From DASSTJ01 sp035707965 (lineage in GTDB: Bacteria > Actinomycetota > Actinomycetes > Actinomycetales > Angustibacteraceae): DNA of 21,752 nt. Positions 13,216 to 20,748 of the stretch are shown here, one piece after another. The number at the start of each line of letters is the position of its first letter. Positions within the stretch are counted from its first letter, which is position 1. The notes under the pieces were generated by a model. That model saw nothing but the letters and a program-made list of their open reading frames with translations. It did not search any database and was not told the DNA's origin. Where the stretch lies: positions 1 through 21,752 of the forward strand of contig DASSTJ010000067.1 of assembly GCA_035707965.1 (NCBI GenBank), in the 5' to 3' direction. The position numbers were made by a program, and so were the translations under genes.

Positions 13216-15773
13216 CCGCCGTCGACGAGCGTCCTGGACGCGAGCTCGGCAACCCTCGCCCCCGCAAGGAGGACGAGCGGCTCATCACCGGCCGCACCCG
13301 GTGGACCGACAACATCGTGCTGCCCGGCATGCTGCACGTGGCCTTTGCCCGCAGCCCGTTCGCCCACGCGCGGATCACGTCCATCGACACGGCTGCGGCG
13401 GCCGCGTCGTCGGGTGTGGTCACGGTCCTGACCGGTGCCGACCTCGACGCGGAGCAAGGCAGCCTGCCGACGGCGTGGCCGATCACGCCGGACATGAAGG
13501 CGCCACGGCACCCCGCGGTGGCGGTCGACCACGTCGCGTTCGCCGGCGAGATCGTCGCCGTCGTCGTCGCGCGGTCGGCCCGCGAGGCGCGCGACGCGGT
13601 CGAGCTCGTCGACGTGGAGTACGACGAGCTGCCGGTCGTGCTCGACATGGAGGCGGCTCTCGCGGACGGCGCTGACCTCGCGCACCCCGACCTCGGCACC
13701 AACGCCAGCGCGACGTGGGTCTTCGACTCCGCCCAGGCCGGTACCGGGGCGGACGTCGAGGAGGCGATCGCGACGGCGCGCGAGAGCGGCGTCGTCATCG
13801 AACGGCGCTTCCGTCAGCAGCGCCTGGTCCCGGCGTTCATGGAGCCGCGCTCGGTCGTCGTCGACCCGACCGGCGACCAGACGACGCTCTACAGCGCGAC
13901 GCAGGTGCCGCACATCGTGCGCGTCATGATGGCCCTCGTCACGGGCGTCCCCGAGTCGAAGATCCGCGTGGTCGCACCGGACGTCGGCGGCGGCTTCGGC
14001 GGCAAGCTGCAGTTCACTCCCGAGGAGCTCGTCACGTTCTTGGTGGCTCGCCGTCTCGGCAAGCCGCTGAAGGCGACCGAGACGCGCACCGAGTCGATCA
14101 TGACCGGCCACCACGGTCGCGACCAGATCCAGAAGCTGACGCTCGCCGCTACCAAGGACGGCACCGTCACTGGTCTGAAGGTCGAGCTGCTCGCCGACAT
14201 GGGGGCGTACCTGGGGCTCGTGACGCCCGGCGTGCCGATCCTCGGCGCCTTCATGTTCAACGCCATCTACAAGTTCCCCGCCTACCACTTCTCCTGCACC
14301 AACGTCTTCACGAACAAGACCTGGACGGACGCCTACCGAGGAGCCGGCAGGCCGGAGGCGACGTTCGGGATCGAGCGGATGATGGACGAGCTGGCGGTCG
14401 AGCTCGGTCGCGACCCGATCGAGGTCCGCGAGCAGAACTGGATCAAGCACGAGGAGTTCCCGTTCACCACGGTGTGCGGGCTGCAGTACGACTCGGGCAA
14501 CTACGAGGCGGCGACGGCCAGGGCCAAGGAGCTCTTCGACTACGACGCGCTCCGGCGTGAGCAGGCGGAGCGTCGGCAGCGGAACGACCCCGTGCAGCTC
14601 GGCATCGGCGTCTCGACCTTCACGGAGATGTGCGGCCTCGCGCCGTCCCGGGTGCTCGGGTCGCTGAGCTACGCGGCCGGCGGGTGGGAGAGCGCGAGCA
14701 TCCGGATGCTGCCCACGGGCAAGGTCGAGGTCGTCACGGGCACGAGCCCGCACGGCCAGGGCCACGAGACGTCCTGGGGCCAGATCGTGGCGGACCGGCT
14801 CGGCGTCCCGTTCGAGGACGTGGAGGTGCTGCACGGCGACACGGCAGTGTCGCCGAAGGGTCTCGACACGTACGGCTCGCGGTCGCTCGTCGTCGGGGGC
14901 ATCGCGGTCGTGAAGGCGGCCGACAAGGTGATCGAGAAGGCTCGTGTCGTCGCCGCCCACCTGCTCGAGGCGAACCCGGACGACCTCGAGTTCGCGAACG
15001 GCTCCTTCACCGTGCGGGGCACGGACCAGAGCAAGAGCATCTCCGAGCTGGCGTTCGCGGCGTTCGCGGCGCACAACCTGCCGGACGGCGTGGAGCCCAG
15101 CCTCGACTCCGAGGCCACGTTCGACCCGGAGAACTTCTCGTTCCCGCACGGCACGCACCTGTGCGCCACGGAGGTCGACACGGAGACGGGGCAGGTGCGG
15201 ATCCGCACCTACGTCTGCGTCGACGACGTCGGTGACGTCGTGAACCCTCTGATCGTCGAGGGCCAGGTGCACGGGGGCCTCGCGCAGGGCATCTCCCAGG
15301 CTCTCTACGAGGAGGCGGTGCACGACGAGCAGGGCACGCTCACGACCGCCACCTTCGTCGACTACCTCGTGCCGAGCGCCGTCGACCTGCCGCACTACAC
15401 GACGGACCGCACGGTGACGCCGTCCACCACGAACCCGTTGGGGGTCAAGGGAGTGGGCGAGGCCGGGACGATCGCGTCCACCCCGGCGGTGGTGAACTCG
15501 GTGCTCGACGCCGTCCGCCACCTCGGCGTGAGGGACATCGACATGCCGATGTCGCCGCAGCGCGTCTGGAAGGCGTTGCAGCACGGCGCCTCGAGTACGA
15601 GCGGTGGCGAGCTGCCGGACGCTGCGTCCGCCGGTGGCGACGCCCCGGTCGTCGACATGACGGCACCCACGGACCCGGGAGAGGCGGGGCCGAGCGTCGA
15701 CGTGGCCGGTGCGCAGGACCAGCCGATCATCGGTGGACAACCCGGAGACGACGCGGAAGGGAGGCGGCCATGA
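13212..15773 (+). CDS. coxL: Mo-hydroxylase large subunit, form II CODH-like (CoxL)
   Basis: The 853-residue subunit binds the molybdopterin cofactor and carries the active site. Cofactor-binding features include VGGGFGGK near residue 260, GTSPHGQGHETSWGQ and GVGEAGT, where E750 is the expected catalytic Glu of the family. The active-site loop is AYRGAGR at residues 374-380. This is the form II signature; verified form I CO dehydrogenases have AYXCSFR, with the Cys that binds copper. The enzyme is therefore a form II CODH-like hydroxylase, and CO may not be its physiological substrate. The catalytic part ends near residue 793, and a 60-residue Gly/Ala/Asp/Pro-rich tail follows. The GTG start overlaps the coxS stop, and the coxM ATG overlaps its own stop. 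Confidence 0.92.
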   Translation: MTAVDERPGRELGNPRPRKEDERLITGRTRWTDNIVLPGMLHVAFARSPFAHARITSIDTAAAAASSGVVTVLTGADLDAEQGSLPTAWPITPDMKAPRHPAVAVDHVAFAGEIVAVVVARSAREARDAVELVDVEYDELPVVLDMEAALADGADLAHPDLGTNASATWVFDSAQAGTGADVEEAIATARESGVVIERRFRQQRLVPAFMEPRSVVVDPTGDQTTLYSATQVPHIVRVMMALVTGVPESKIRVVAPDVGGGFGGKLQFTPEELVTFLVARRLGKPLKATETRTESIMTGHHGRDQIQKLTLAATKDGTVTGLKVELLADMGAYLGLVTPGVPILGAFMFNAIYKFPAYHFSCTNVFTNKTWTDAYRGAGRPEATFGIERMMDELAVELGRDPIEVREQNWIKHEEFPFTTVCGLQYDSGNYEAATARAKELFDYDALRREQAERRQRNDPVQLGIGVSTFTEMCGLAPSRVLGSLSYAAGGWESASIRMLPTGKVEVVTGTSPHGQGHETSWGQIVADRLGVPFEDVEVLHGDTAVSPKGLDTYGSRSLVVGGIAVVKAADKVIEKARVVAAHLLEANPDDLEFANGSFTVRGTDQSKSISELAFAAFAAHNLPDGVEPSLDSEATFDPENFSFPHGTHLCATEVDTETGQVRIRTYVCVDDVGDVVNPLIVEGQVHGGLAQGISQALYEEAVHDEQGTLTTATFVDYLVPSAVDLPHYTTDRTVTPSTTNPLGVKGVGEAGTIASTPAVVNSVLDAVRHLGVRDIDMPMSPQRVWKALQHGASSTSGGELPDAASAGGDAPVVDMTAPTDPGEAGPSVDVAGAQDQPIIGGQPGDDAEGRRP

Positions 15774-16633
15774 TCCCCGCGGCCTTCGACTACGTGGCAC
15801 CGACCACGGTCGACGAGGCGCTCGCGGCTCTGCGCGAGCTCACGTCGTCCGGCAAGGACGTCAAGGTGCTCGGCGGTGGTCAGAGCCTGCTGCCCGTGCT
15901 CCGCCTCCGGCTGGCGGCACCCGAGGTCGTGGTCGACCTGGGGCGCGTGGACGAGCTGCGCGGCGTGCGTGAGGACGGCGACGCGCTGGTCGTGGGTGCC
16001 ATGACGACGCACGACACGATGACCCGCGACCCGCTCGTGCGTCAGCACGCGCTGCTGCTGGCCCTGGCTGCTGAGACGGTGGCCGACCCGCAGGTCCGTC
16101 ACCGCGGCACGTTCGGCGGCTCCCTGGCGCACGCCGACCCGGCCGGTGACATGCCGGCTCCGGCGCTGGCGCTCGACGCCACCATGGTCGTCGCCGGGCC
16201 GTCCGGACGGCGGTCGGTGCCGGCGTCCGACTTCTTCTCCGACATCTTCACCACCGCGCTCGGCGAGGACGAGCTGCTCGTCGAGGTCCGGGTACCCAAG
16301 CACACGGGCTGGGGCGCGGCCTACGAGAAGTTCCACCGGGTCGCCCAGGCCTGGTCGATCGTCGGAGTGGCCGCGGCCGTGCGGGTCGACGGTGGGGCCA
16401 TCGCCGAGGCGCGGGTGGCCCTCACCAACATGGGCACCGTGCCGGTGCGGGCCACCGCCGTGGAGCGGGCGCTCGTCGGGCAGCCCGCGACCGCCGACGC
16501 CATCCGGTCGGCCGCAGCCTCGGCCGCGGAGGGCACCGAGCCCCCGGTCGACGCCAACGCCGACGCCGACTACCGTCGACACCTCGCGGGCGTCCTCACC
16601 AGGCGGGCCTTGGAGGCCGCCTCGGCCAGCTGA
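15770..16633 (+). CDS. coxM: Mo-hydroxylase FAD-binding subunit (CoxM)
   Basis: The 287-residue protein is the flavin subunit of the heterotrimer. It has GGGQSLLP at residues 35-42, equivalent to the AGGHSLLP diphosphate loop of CoxM, and TFGGSLAHADPAGD at 114-127, the second FAD contact. The C-terminal CO dehydrogenase flavoprotein domain follows (FHRVAQAWSIVGVAAAVRV, then RVALTNMGTVPVRA). It takes electrons from CoxS and passes them to a membrane acceptor. It starts within the coxL stop codon (ATGA) and ends 27 bases before coxG. Gene order S-L-M, rather than M-S-L, agrees with the form II motif in CoxL. Confidence 0.92.
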   Translation: MIPAAFDYVAPTTVDEALAALRELTSSGKDVKVLGGGQSLLPVLRLRLAAPEVVVDLGRVDELRGVREDGDALVVGAMTTHDTMTRDPLVRQHALLLALAAETVADPQVRHRGTFGGSLAHADPAGDMPAPALALDATMVVAGPSGRRSVPASDFFSDIFTTALGEDELLVEVRVPKHTGWGAAYEKFHRVAQAWSIVGVAAAVRVDGGAIAEARVALTNMGTVPVRATAVERALVGQPATADAIRSAAASAAEGTEPPVDANADADYRRHLAGVLTRRALEAASAS

Positions 16634-16660
16634 GCCCACCGACGTCTCAGGGAGGCCTTC

Positions 16661-17533
16661 GTGGACCTGCAACACACCTTCACCGTGCCCATCGGCGTCG
16701 AGGAGGCGTGGGACGCGTTCACCGACATCGCGCGCATCGCTCCCTGCCTGCCGGGGGCGGCGATCACCTCGGTGGACGGCGACGAGTTCACCGGCACCGC
16801 GAAGGTGAAGCTCGGCCCGATCTCCTTGCAGTACACCGGCAAGGGCTCCTGGGTCTCCCGCGACCACGACGGCTACCGGGCGGTGCTCGAGGCCCAGGGC
16901 AAGGACAAGCGCGGCAACGGGACGGCGGGCGCCACCATCGCCGCCCAGCTCGAGCCGGACGGCACCGGCACCCGCGTCGTCGTGGACACCGAGCTGAAGA
17001 TCACCGGCCGTCCCGCGCAGTTCGGTCGCGGGGTCATCCAGGACGTCGGCACCAAGCTGCTCGACCAGTTCGCCGCCTGCCTGGCCACGCGGCTGGTGGA
17101 GCCGGCGTCCGTCGGTGGTGACGACACCGTGGACGGCGCGGCTGGCGCGACGGCTGGAGGTCCGGGCCCGGTGCCCACGTCCGGGCCTCCAGCGGCTGCG
17201 CCTGTCACCGAGACCTCGGCTGCGACTCCGCCCAGCGCGACGCCCAGATCCGCGCCGCCCAGCGCCGCCTCGAGTGCCAGCGCCACAGAGCCGATGTCGT
17301 CCAGCGCCGCGCAGCCGAGCGGCACGCAGTCGAGCAGCGTGCCGCCGACGTCGAGCTGGGCGGACAAGGCCGGCGACGCCTATCCCGGGCCGACGACCAG
17401 GGCAGCCGCGAGCGAGCCGGCCGAGCTCGATCTCGGCGGTGTCGTCGGACCGGTGCTGCTCAAGCGGCTCCTGCCGGTCGCCGTGGGCGCCGTGGCCCTC
17501 GGGCTGCTGGTGCGCTGGCTGCGCCGCCGCTAG
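16661..17533 (+). CDS. coxG: CoxG-like SRPBCC protein with C-terminal membrane anchor
   Basis: The 290-residue protein has a CoxG/SRPBCC lipid-binding-type domain at residues 1-150 (MDLQHTFTVPIGVEEAWDAF, LPGAAITSVDGDEFTGTAKV, GTKLLDQFAACLATRL). A Ser/Ala/Pro/Thr-rich linker of about 100 residues comes next. A single hydrophobic helix near 268-286 follows and ends in RWLRRR, so the domain should be tethered to the cytoplasmic face by its C-terminus. For the form I CO dehydrogenase of Mycobacterium, CoxG has been reported to bind menaquinone and link the enzyme to the respiratory chain. The same role here is inference. GTG 16661 has AGGGAGG upstream. It closes the operon. Confidence 0.88.
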   Translation: MDLQHTFTVPIGVEEAWDAFTDIARIAPCLPGAAITSVDGDEFTGTAKVKLGPISLQYTGKGSWVSRDHDGYRAVLEAQGKDKRGNGTAGATIAAQLEPDGTGTRVVVDTELKITGRPAQFGRGVIQDVGTKLLDQFAACLATRLVEPASVGGDDTVDGAAGATAGGPGPVPTSGPPAAAPVTETSAATPPSATPRSAPPSAASSASATEPMSSSAAQPSGTQSSSVPPTSSWADKAGDAYPGPTTRAAASEPAELDLGGVVGPVLLKRLLPVAVGAVALGLLVRWLRRR

Positions 17534-17556
17534 CCCAGCATTGGCCCACATCGCGT

Positions 17557-17616
17557 AACTTGGTCAACCTTCTGTCGCCGTGAGAGCGCTTTGGCGTACA
17601 CAAGGTTGACCAAGTT
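17557..17616. repeat. Perfect 15-bp inverted repeat between convergent coxG and Ni transporter genes
   Basis: AACTTGGTCAACCTT (17557-17571) is exactly complementary to AAGGTTGACCAAGTT (17602-17616). The 30-base loop can extend the stem through TGTCGCC and GGCGTACA with a 2-base bulge. The arms are AT-rich against a GC-rich background. It could be a bidirectional terminator, or a copy of a dispersed palindromic element. Confidence 0.75.
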
Positions 17617-17621
17617 CCGGG

Positions 17622-18761
17622 TCAGGCCTTGCCGCTGGTGAGCCCAGCCGACCAGCGCTCTTCCACGCGCCCGAGCTTCCACCACCCGAGGGCGACCGCC
17701 CAGGTGACGACGAAGAGCGCCACGATGACGTAGCCGACGTGGTCGAGGCTCAGCGTGCCGATCGCGTGCAGCGGGCCGGAGGTGATGCCGAGCTTGTCGA
17801 TGATGATCGAGTCGATCTCGATGACGCCGATGATGAGCGCCACGGCCACCGACAGGCCCGTGATGGTGATGTTGTAGTAGACCTTGCGCACGGGACGCGC
17901 GAACGCCCACCCGTAGGCGAAGTTCATGAAGACGCCGTCTGCGCTGTCGAGCAGGCTCATGCCGGCGGCGAACAGGATCGGCAGCACGAGGATCGCGTAC
18001 CAGGGCAGCGCCACCGCGGCGCTGGCGCCGGCCAGCACCAGCAGGCTGATCTCGGTGGCGGTGTCGAAGCCCAGCCCGAACAGCAGGCCCACCGGGTACA
18101 TGTGCCGCGGCTGCCTCACCGCCTTCATCACCGGGCGCAGGATGCGGTTCATCAGGCCGCGGTGGTCCAGGTGGTGCTCGAGCTCGGCCTCGTCGAAGTC
18201 GCCGTCGCGCATGCGCCGCGACACCTTGAGGATCGCGAGCAGCGACACGAGGTTCACGATGCCGAGCAGGATGAGGAACGTGCCGGAGACGGTCACGCCG
18301 AAGAGCCCGGTGAGCTGCTGCAGGCGGGACGACTCGTCCTCCACCTGCCCGGCCAGCGAGCGCACGCCCAGGGCCAGCAGCAGGCACAGCCCGAACACGA
18401 TGCTGGAGTGGCCGAGCGAGAACCAGAACCCGACGGTCAGCGGCTTCTTGTCCTCCGCGACGAGCTTGCGCGTCGTGTTGTCGATCGCCGCGATGTGGTC
18501 GGCGTCGAACGCGTGACGCATGCCGAGCACGTAGGCCGTCACGCCCAGCGCGACCCCGAACGCCTTGCCGTCGCCCATCACGAGGTTCTGCGGCGCCACC
18601 GCCCAGGCCAGCACGCCCCAGCCCACGACGTGCAGCAGCAGCACGAAGCCGGTCATGCTGCCGAGGACCGCCCAGTCCCGGTGTCCGAGCGACCGCCGGA
18701 ACTCAGCGAGGGCCGAGGGGCGCTCGTGGCCGGACGTCGGAGCCTGGGTCGTCGAGGTCAC
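17622..18761 (-). CDS. NiCoT family nickel/cobalt transporter
   Basis: The 379-residue polytopic protein has the NiCoT signature H83-A-F-D-A-D88-H89 (HX4DH) in GMRHAFDADHIAAIDNTTRK, the metal-selecting site in the second membrane helix. Other family segments are FWFSLGHSSIVF, LLFGLGFDTATEI and FAAGMSLLDSADGVFMNFAY. A His-rich cytoplasmic loop (ELEHHLDHRG) lies in the middle. It imports Ni2+ or Co2+ using the membrane potential. I chose GTG 18759-18761: it lies exactly where a transcript from the upstream -10 would begin, giving a probable leaderless mRNA. A TTG at 18797 would extend across the operator. Aerobic Mo-CODH needs no nickel, so the transporter probably serves another enzyme (urease, hydrogenase, Ni-SOD or cobalamin), none of which is in the window. 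Confidence 0.92.
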   Translation of the reverse strand: MTSTTQAPTSGHERPSALAEFRRSLGHRDWAVLGSMTGFVLLLHVVGWGVLAWAVAPQNLVMGDGKAFGVALGVTAYVLGMRHAFDADHIAAIDNTTRKLVAEDKKPLTVGFWFSLGHSSIVFGLCLLLALGVRSLAGQVEDESSRLQQLTGLFGVTVSGTFLILLGIVNLVSLLAILKVSRRMRDGDFDEAELEHHLDHRGLMNRILRPVMKAVRQPRHMYPVGLLFGLGFDTATEISLLVLAGASAAVALPWYAILVLPILFAAGMSLLDSADGVFMNFAYGWAFARPVRKVYYNITITGLSVAVALIIGVIEIDSIIIDKLGITSGPLHAIGTLSLDHVGYVIVALFVVTWAVALGWWKLGRVEERWSAGLTSGKA

Positions 18762-18797
18762 CCCAGAAACGTAGTCCGGCCCGGAGCCTTGTTGCAA
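18761..18797 (-). promoter_or_regulatory. Promoter of the nickel transporter, leaderless
   Basis: On the minus strand, TTGCAA (18792-18797) and TACGTT (18768-18773) are spaced by 18 bases. Seven bases past the -10 is the G of the GTG start, so the message would begin at the start codon. The -35 lies within the Nur-box-like operator. Confidence 0.6.
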
Positions 18798-18808
18798 CCG
18801 GGTCGCAA
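18792..18808. promoter_or_regulatory. Nur-box-like operator
   Basis: TTGCAA-CCGGG-TCGCAA fits the Streptomyces Nur consensus tTGCaa-N5-ttGCAA with one change at a less conserved base. Nur is a nickel-responsive Fur-family repressor. The site covers the -35 of the NiCoT gene, where binding would block transcription. It also lies about 24-40 bases upstream of the probable start of the divergent aldo/keto reductase. Confidence 0.65.
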
Positions 18809-18819
18809 TAAGTGCTGGC

Positions 18820-18832
18820 TACCGTGGACCCA
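18820..18832 (+). promoter_or_regulatory. -10 element of the aldo/keto reductase, probable leaderless start
   Basis: TACCGT (18820-18825) is followed after six bases by the ATG at 18832, and no Shine-Dalgarno sequence is present. This fits a leaderless transcript. No good -35 at 17-18 bases was seen; TTGCAA at 18792 is 22 bases away. Confidence 0.45.
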
Positions 18833-19668
18833 TGACGATGAACGTGCACGAGCTCAACGACGGGACGACGCTGCCGGCCACCGGTTTCGGCACGTACCCC
18901 ATGCGGGGCGGCGACGCGGTGGACGCTGTGGTGTCCGCCCTCGACGTGGGCTACCGGCTCGTCGACACCGCCGTGAACTACGAGAACGAAGCGGAGGTCG
19001 GCGACGCGATCCGGCGTTCGCGCGTGCCACGCGACGAGATCGTCGTCACGAGCAAGATCCCTGGCCGTCACCACGCGTACAAGGACGCCGTGGCGTCGAC
19101 CAAGGAGTCCCTGCAACGGCTCGGGCTCGACCACATCGACCTCCACCTCATCCACTGGCCGAACCCCGGCCAGGGCCTCTATCCCGAGGCGTGGCAGGCG
19201 CTCGTCGACCTGCGGGCGCAAGGGCTGGTGCGCAGCATCGGCGTCTCCAACTTCACCGCCGAGCACCTCGACCGGATCATCGCCGACACGGGCGTCACGC
19301 CGTCCGTCAACCAGATCGAGCTGCACCCCGCCTTCGCGCAGGAGGCGATGCGGGCCGCGAACGCCGAGCGCGGCATCCGCACCGAGGCGTGGAGCCCGCT
19401 GGGCAAGCGCCGTGCGCCGTTCACCGAGCCCGCCGTCGCCACCGCTGCCGAGCGGCACGGAGTCACCCCGGCCCAGGTGATCCTGCGCTGGCACGTGCAG
19501 CTCGGCACCGTGCCCATCCCCAAGTCGGCGACTCCGGAGCGCCAGCGCCAGAACCTCGACGTCTTCGGGTTCGAGCTGAGCGCCGAGGAGATGGACGCGA
19601 TCGCCGAGCTCGACCGTCCGGACGGCCGGCTCTTTGGCGGCGATCCCGAGACCCACGAGGAGATGTAG
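18832..19668 (+). CDS. Aldo/keto reductase (2,5-diketo-gluconate reductase-like)
   Basis: The 278-residue protein is a complete NADPH-dependent (beta/alpha)8 aldo/keto reductase. The catalytic tetrad is D45 and Y50 (LVDTAVNYENEAEVG), K75 (VVTSKIPG) and H108 (HLIHWP). The signatures SIGVSNFTAEHLDRI, NQIELHP and the cofactor motif IPKSATPERQRQN are present. It resembles the AKR5 group of bacterial reductases that act on keto-sugars and reactive carbonyls, but the substrate cannot be read from sequence. It is divergent from the nickel transporter and shares the intergenic region holding the Nur-like operator. The length and all motifs are normal. Confidence 0.92.
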   Translation: MTMNVHELNDGTTLPATGFGTYPMRGGDAVDAVVSALDVGYRLVDTAVNYENEAEVGDAIRRSRVPRDEIVVTSKIPGRHHAYKDAVASTKESLQRLGLDHIDLHLIHWPNPGQGLYPEAWQALVDLRAQGLVRSIGVSNFTAEHLDRIIADTGVTPSVNQIELHPAFAQEAMRAANAERGIRTEAWSPLGKRRAPFTEPAVATAAERHGVTPAQVILRWHVQLGTVPIPKSATPERQRQNLDVFGFELSAEEMDAIAELDRPDGRLFGGDPETHEEM

Positions 19669-19677
19669 CGCTGAACG

Positions 19678-19710
19678 GCCCGGGCCGACGGGGTATCGCC
19701 CGGGCCGACG
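19678..19710. repeat. 13-bp direct repeat with internal palindrome, after the reductase
   Basis: GCCCGGGCCGACG occurs at 19678-19690 and 19698-19710. Each copy includes the palindrome GCCCGGGC. It could help end transcription of the reductase gene. Confidence 0.4.
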
Positions 19711-19814
19711 CGGGACCTCCTCTGGCGGCTCTCGCTCGGTGCATCGCCTGACCATGTGCGGTCCTCGTCGGCGCCGCTCGTCTCACGCCGCCTGCCGGAG
19801 GCACCCGCGCTGAC

Positions 19815-19854
19815 CCTCTCGTCAGATCGCCGGGCCTCTCGTCAGATCGCCGGA
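19815..19854. repeat. 20-bp tandem duplication at the 3' end of the membrane protein gene
   Basis: CCTCTCGTCAGATCGCCGGG (19815-19834) is followed directly by a copy differing only in its last base (19835-19854). The minus-strand gene ends (TCA, 19842-19844) inside the second copy. The first copy holds the same stop sequence outside the gene. Confidence 0.8.
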
Positions 19855-20516
19855 GATGGCTGGGGGCGTGGCGTTGGGACCGGCGTTGCGGTTCGGGAGC
19901 GCGTGATGATGAGGCCGACGTAGCCGAAGGCGACGAGGCCGGCGAGCAGGCCGATGAGCCCCGCTGCGACGCCGCTGACCGCGCCCGCGACGACGAAGAC
20001 GACGGCCAGGACCGGAATCCAGATCGGCACGACGCCCGCGCGCCGCAGCCCGGTGGTCAGCAGGACGGGGCCGAGCAGCATGCCCAGCATGAACAGGGCG
20101 ATCGTGATGCCTCCCAGGGCGTCGGTGGTCTCGTTCATCGCGGCCAGCGCCGTCGTGTCCAGACCGCTGTCGGCGTAGGCGGCGTACGTCCCGTAGTAAC
20201 CGATGGTGTGGCCGGTCGAGGCGATGCCGCCGATGCCGAGCAGGGTGGCGCCGACGACGGTGAGCGTCCGTCCACGCGCGGGCGCCAGGCGCACGACGGC
20301 GATCGCTCCGGCGACGAGAAGCAGCGCGGACAGCAGCTCCAGCGCTCCGGCGGCGAACCAGGTACCGGCCTGCGCGCGGACCGCGGCGGTCGTCGTCGCC
20401 ACGGACGGCGAGGTCGGTTCGACCACACGGCGCAGGAGGTCGCCTCCGGAGAACGCGAGCACGCCGAGGGCGAGTGCCGGTCCGCCGGCGCGTCGAGAGA
20501 GGTCAGACGTGGACAT
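19842..20516 (-). CDS. Multi-pass membrane protein of unknown function
   Basis: This 224-residue protein is not one I recognise with confidence. It shows about six hydrophobic segments, near residues 12-28, 52-76, 84-104, 134-156, 163-182 and 184-205. A polar loop at 105-133 contains GYYGTYAAYADSGLDTTALA, and a Pro/Thr-rich cytoplasmic tail ends PQPSPAI. The layout is reminiscent of small DUF4386-type membrane proteins, but this is a guess. ATG 20514-20516 has AAGGAG upstream. A perfect 8-bp GC hairpin (20537-20556) lies in its leader. It is divergent from the sensor kinase gene, and its last codons lie in a 20-bp duplication. Confidence 0.7.
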   Translation of the reverse strand: MSTSDLSRRAGGPALALGVLAFSGGDLLRRVVEPTSPSVATTTAAVRAQAGTWFAAGALELLSALLLVAGAIAVVRLAPARGRTLTVVGATLLGIGGIASTGHTIGYYGTYAAYADSGLDTTALAAMNETTDALGGITIALFMLGMLLGPVLLTTGLRRAGVVPIWIPVLAVVFVVAGAVSGVAAGLIGLLAGLVAFGYVGLIITRSRTATPVPTPRPQPSPAI

Positions 20517-20536
20517 GCCAGCTCCTTGAGTGCGGC

Positions 20537-20556
20537 GGCGCCGCAGCAGCGGCGCC
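20537..20556 (-). promoter_or_regulatory. Hairpin in the leader of the membrane protein gene
   Basis: GGCGCCGC (20537-20544) and GCGGCGCC (20549-20556) pair perfectly around AGCA, 20 bases before the start. It could influence translation or be an operator; the sequence alone does not decide. Confidence 0.35.
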
Positions 20557-20650
20557 TCGGTAGGTCGGCGCGGGTGGCGTCCGACGTCCTCGAGGCTGCC
20601 GTCGGCGGGCCTCGTCCCGCGTCGGTCGCAGTCGTGATCCGCACGGCGGG

Positions 20651-20686
20651 CGGGAGGATTCGTCGTCGCGCTCGGTCATCCTCCCG
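20651..20686. promoter_or_regulatory. Inverted repeat in the divergent region upstream of the kinase
   Basis: CGGGAGGAT (20651-20659) and ATCCTCCCG (20678-20686) are exact inverted copies 18 bases apart, with a 27-base centre-to-centre distance. It lies about 60 bases upstream of the kinase start and could be a regulator-binding site shared with the divergent gene. Confidence 0.35.
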
Positions 20687-20748
20687 GTGGACGGCGGTCC
20701 TCAACGAGACGGACGTCGCAGCGGCCGTGCCGCCCTAGGGTGACCCTC

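Noticed and set aside
13212..15773. Form I (copper-containing) CO dehydrogenase
   Set aside because: The active-site loop is AYRGAGR without the copper-binding Cys of AYXCSFR, and the gene order is S-L-M rather than M-S-L.
13116..15800. 894-codon minus-strand open frame opposite coxL
   Set aside because: CoxL on the plus strand has all cofactor and active-site motifs. The antisense product has no recognisable domain.
17622..18761. Nickel supply for the adjacent CO dehydrogenase genes
   Set aside because: The coxSLM enzyme is a molybdenum hydroxylase; nickel belongs to the unrelated anaerobic CODH. The gene is convergent with coxG and separated by an inverted repeat.
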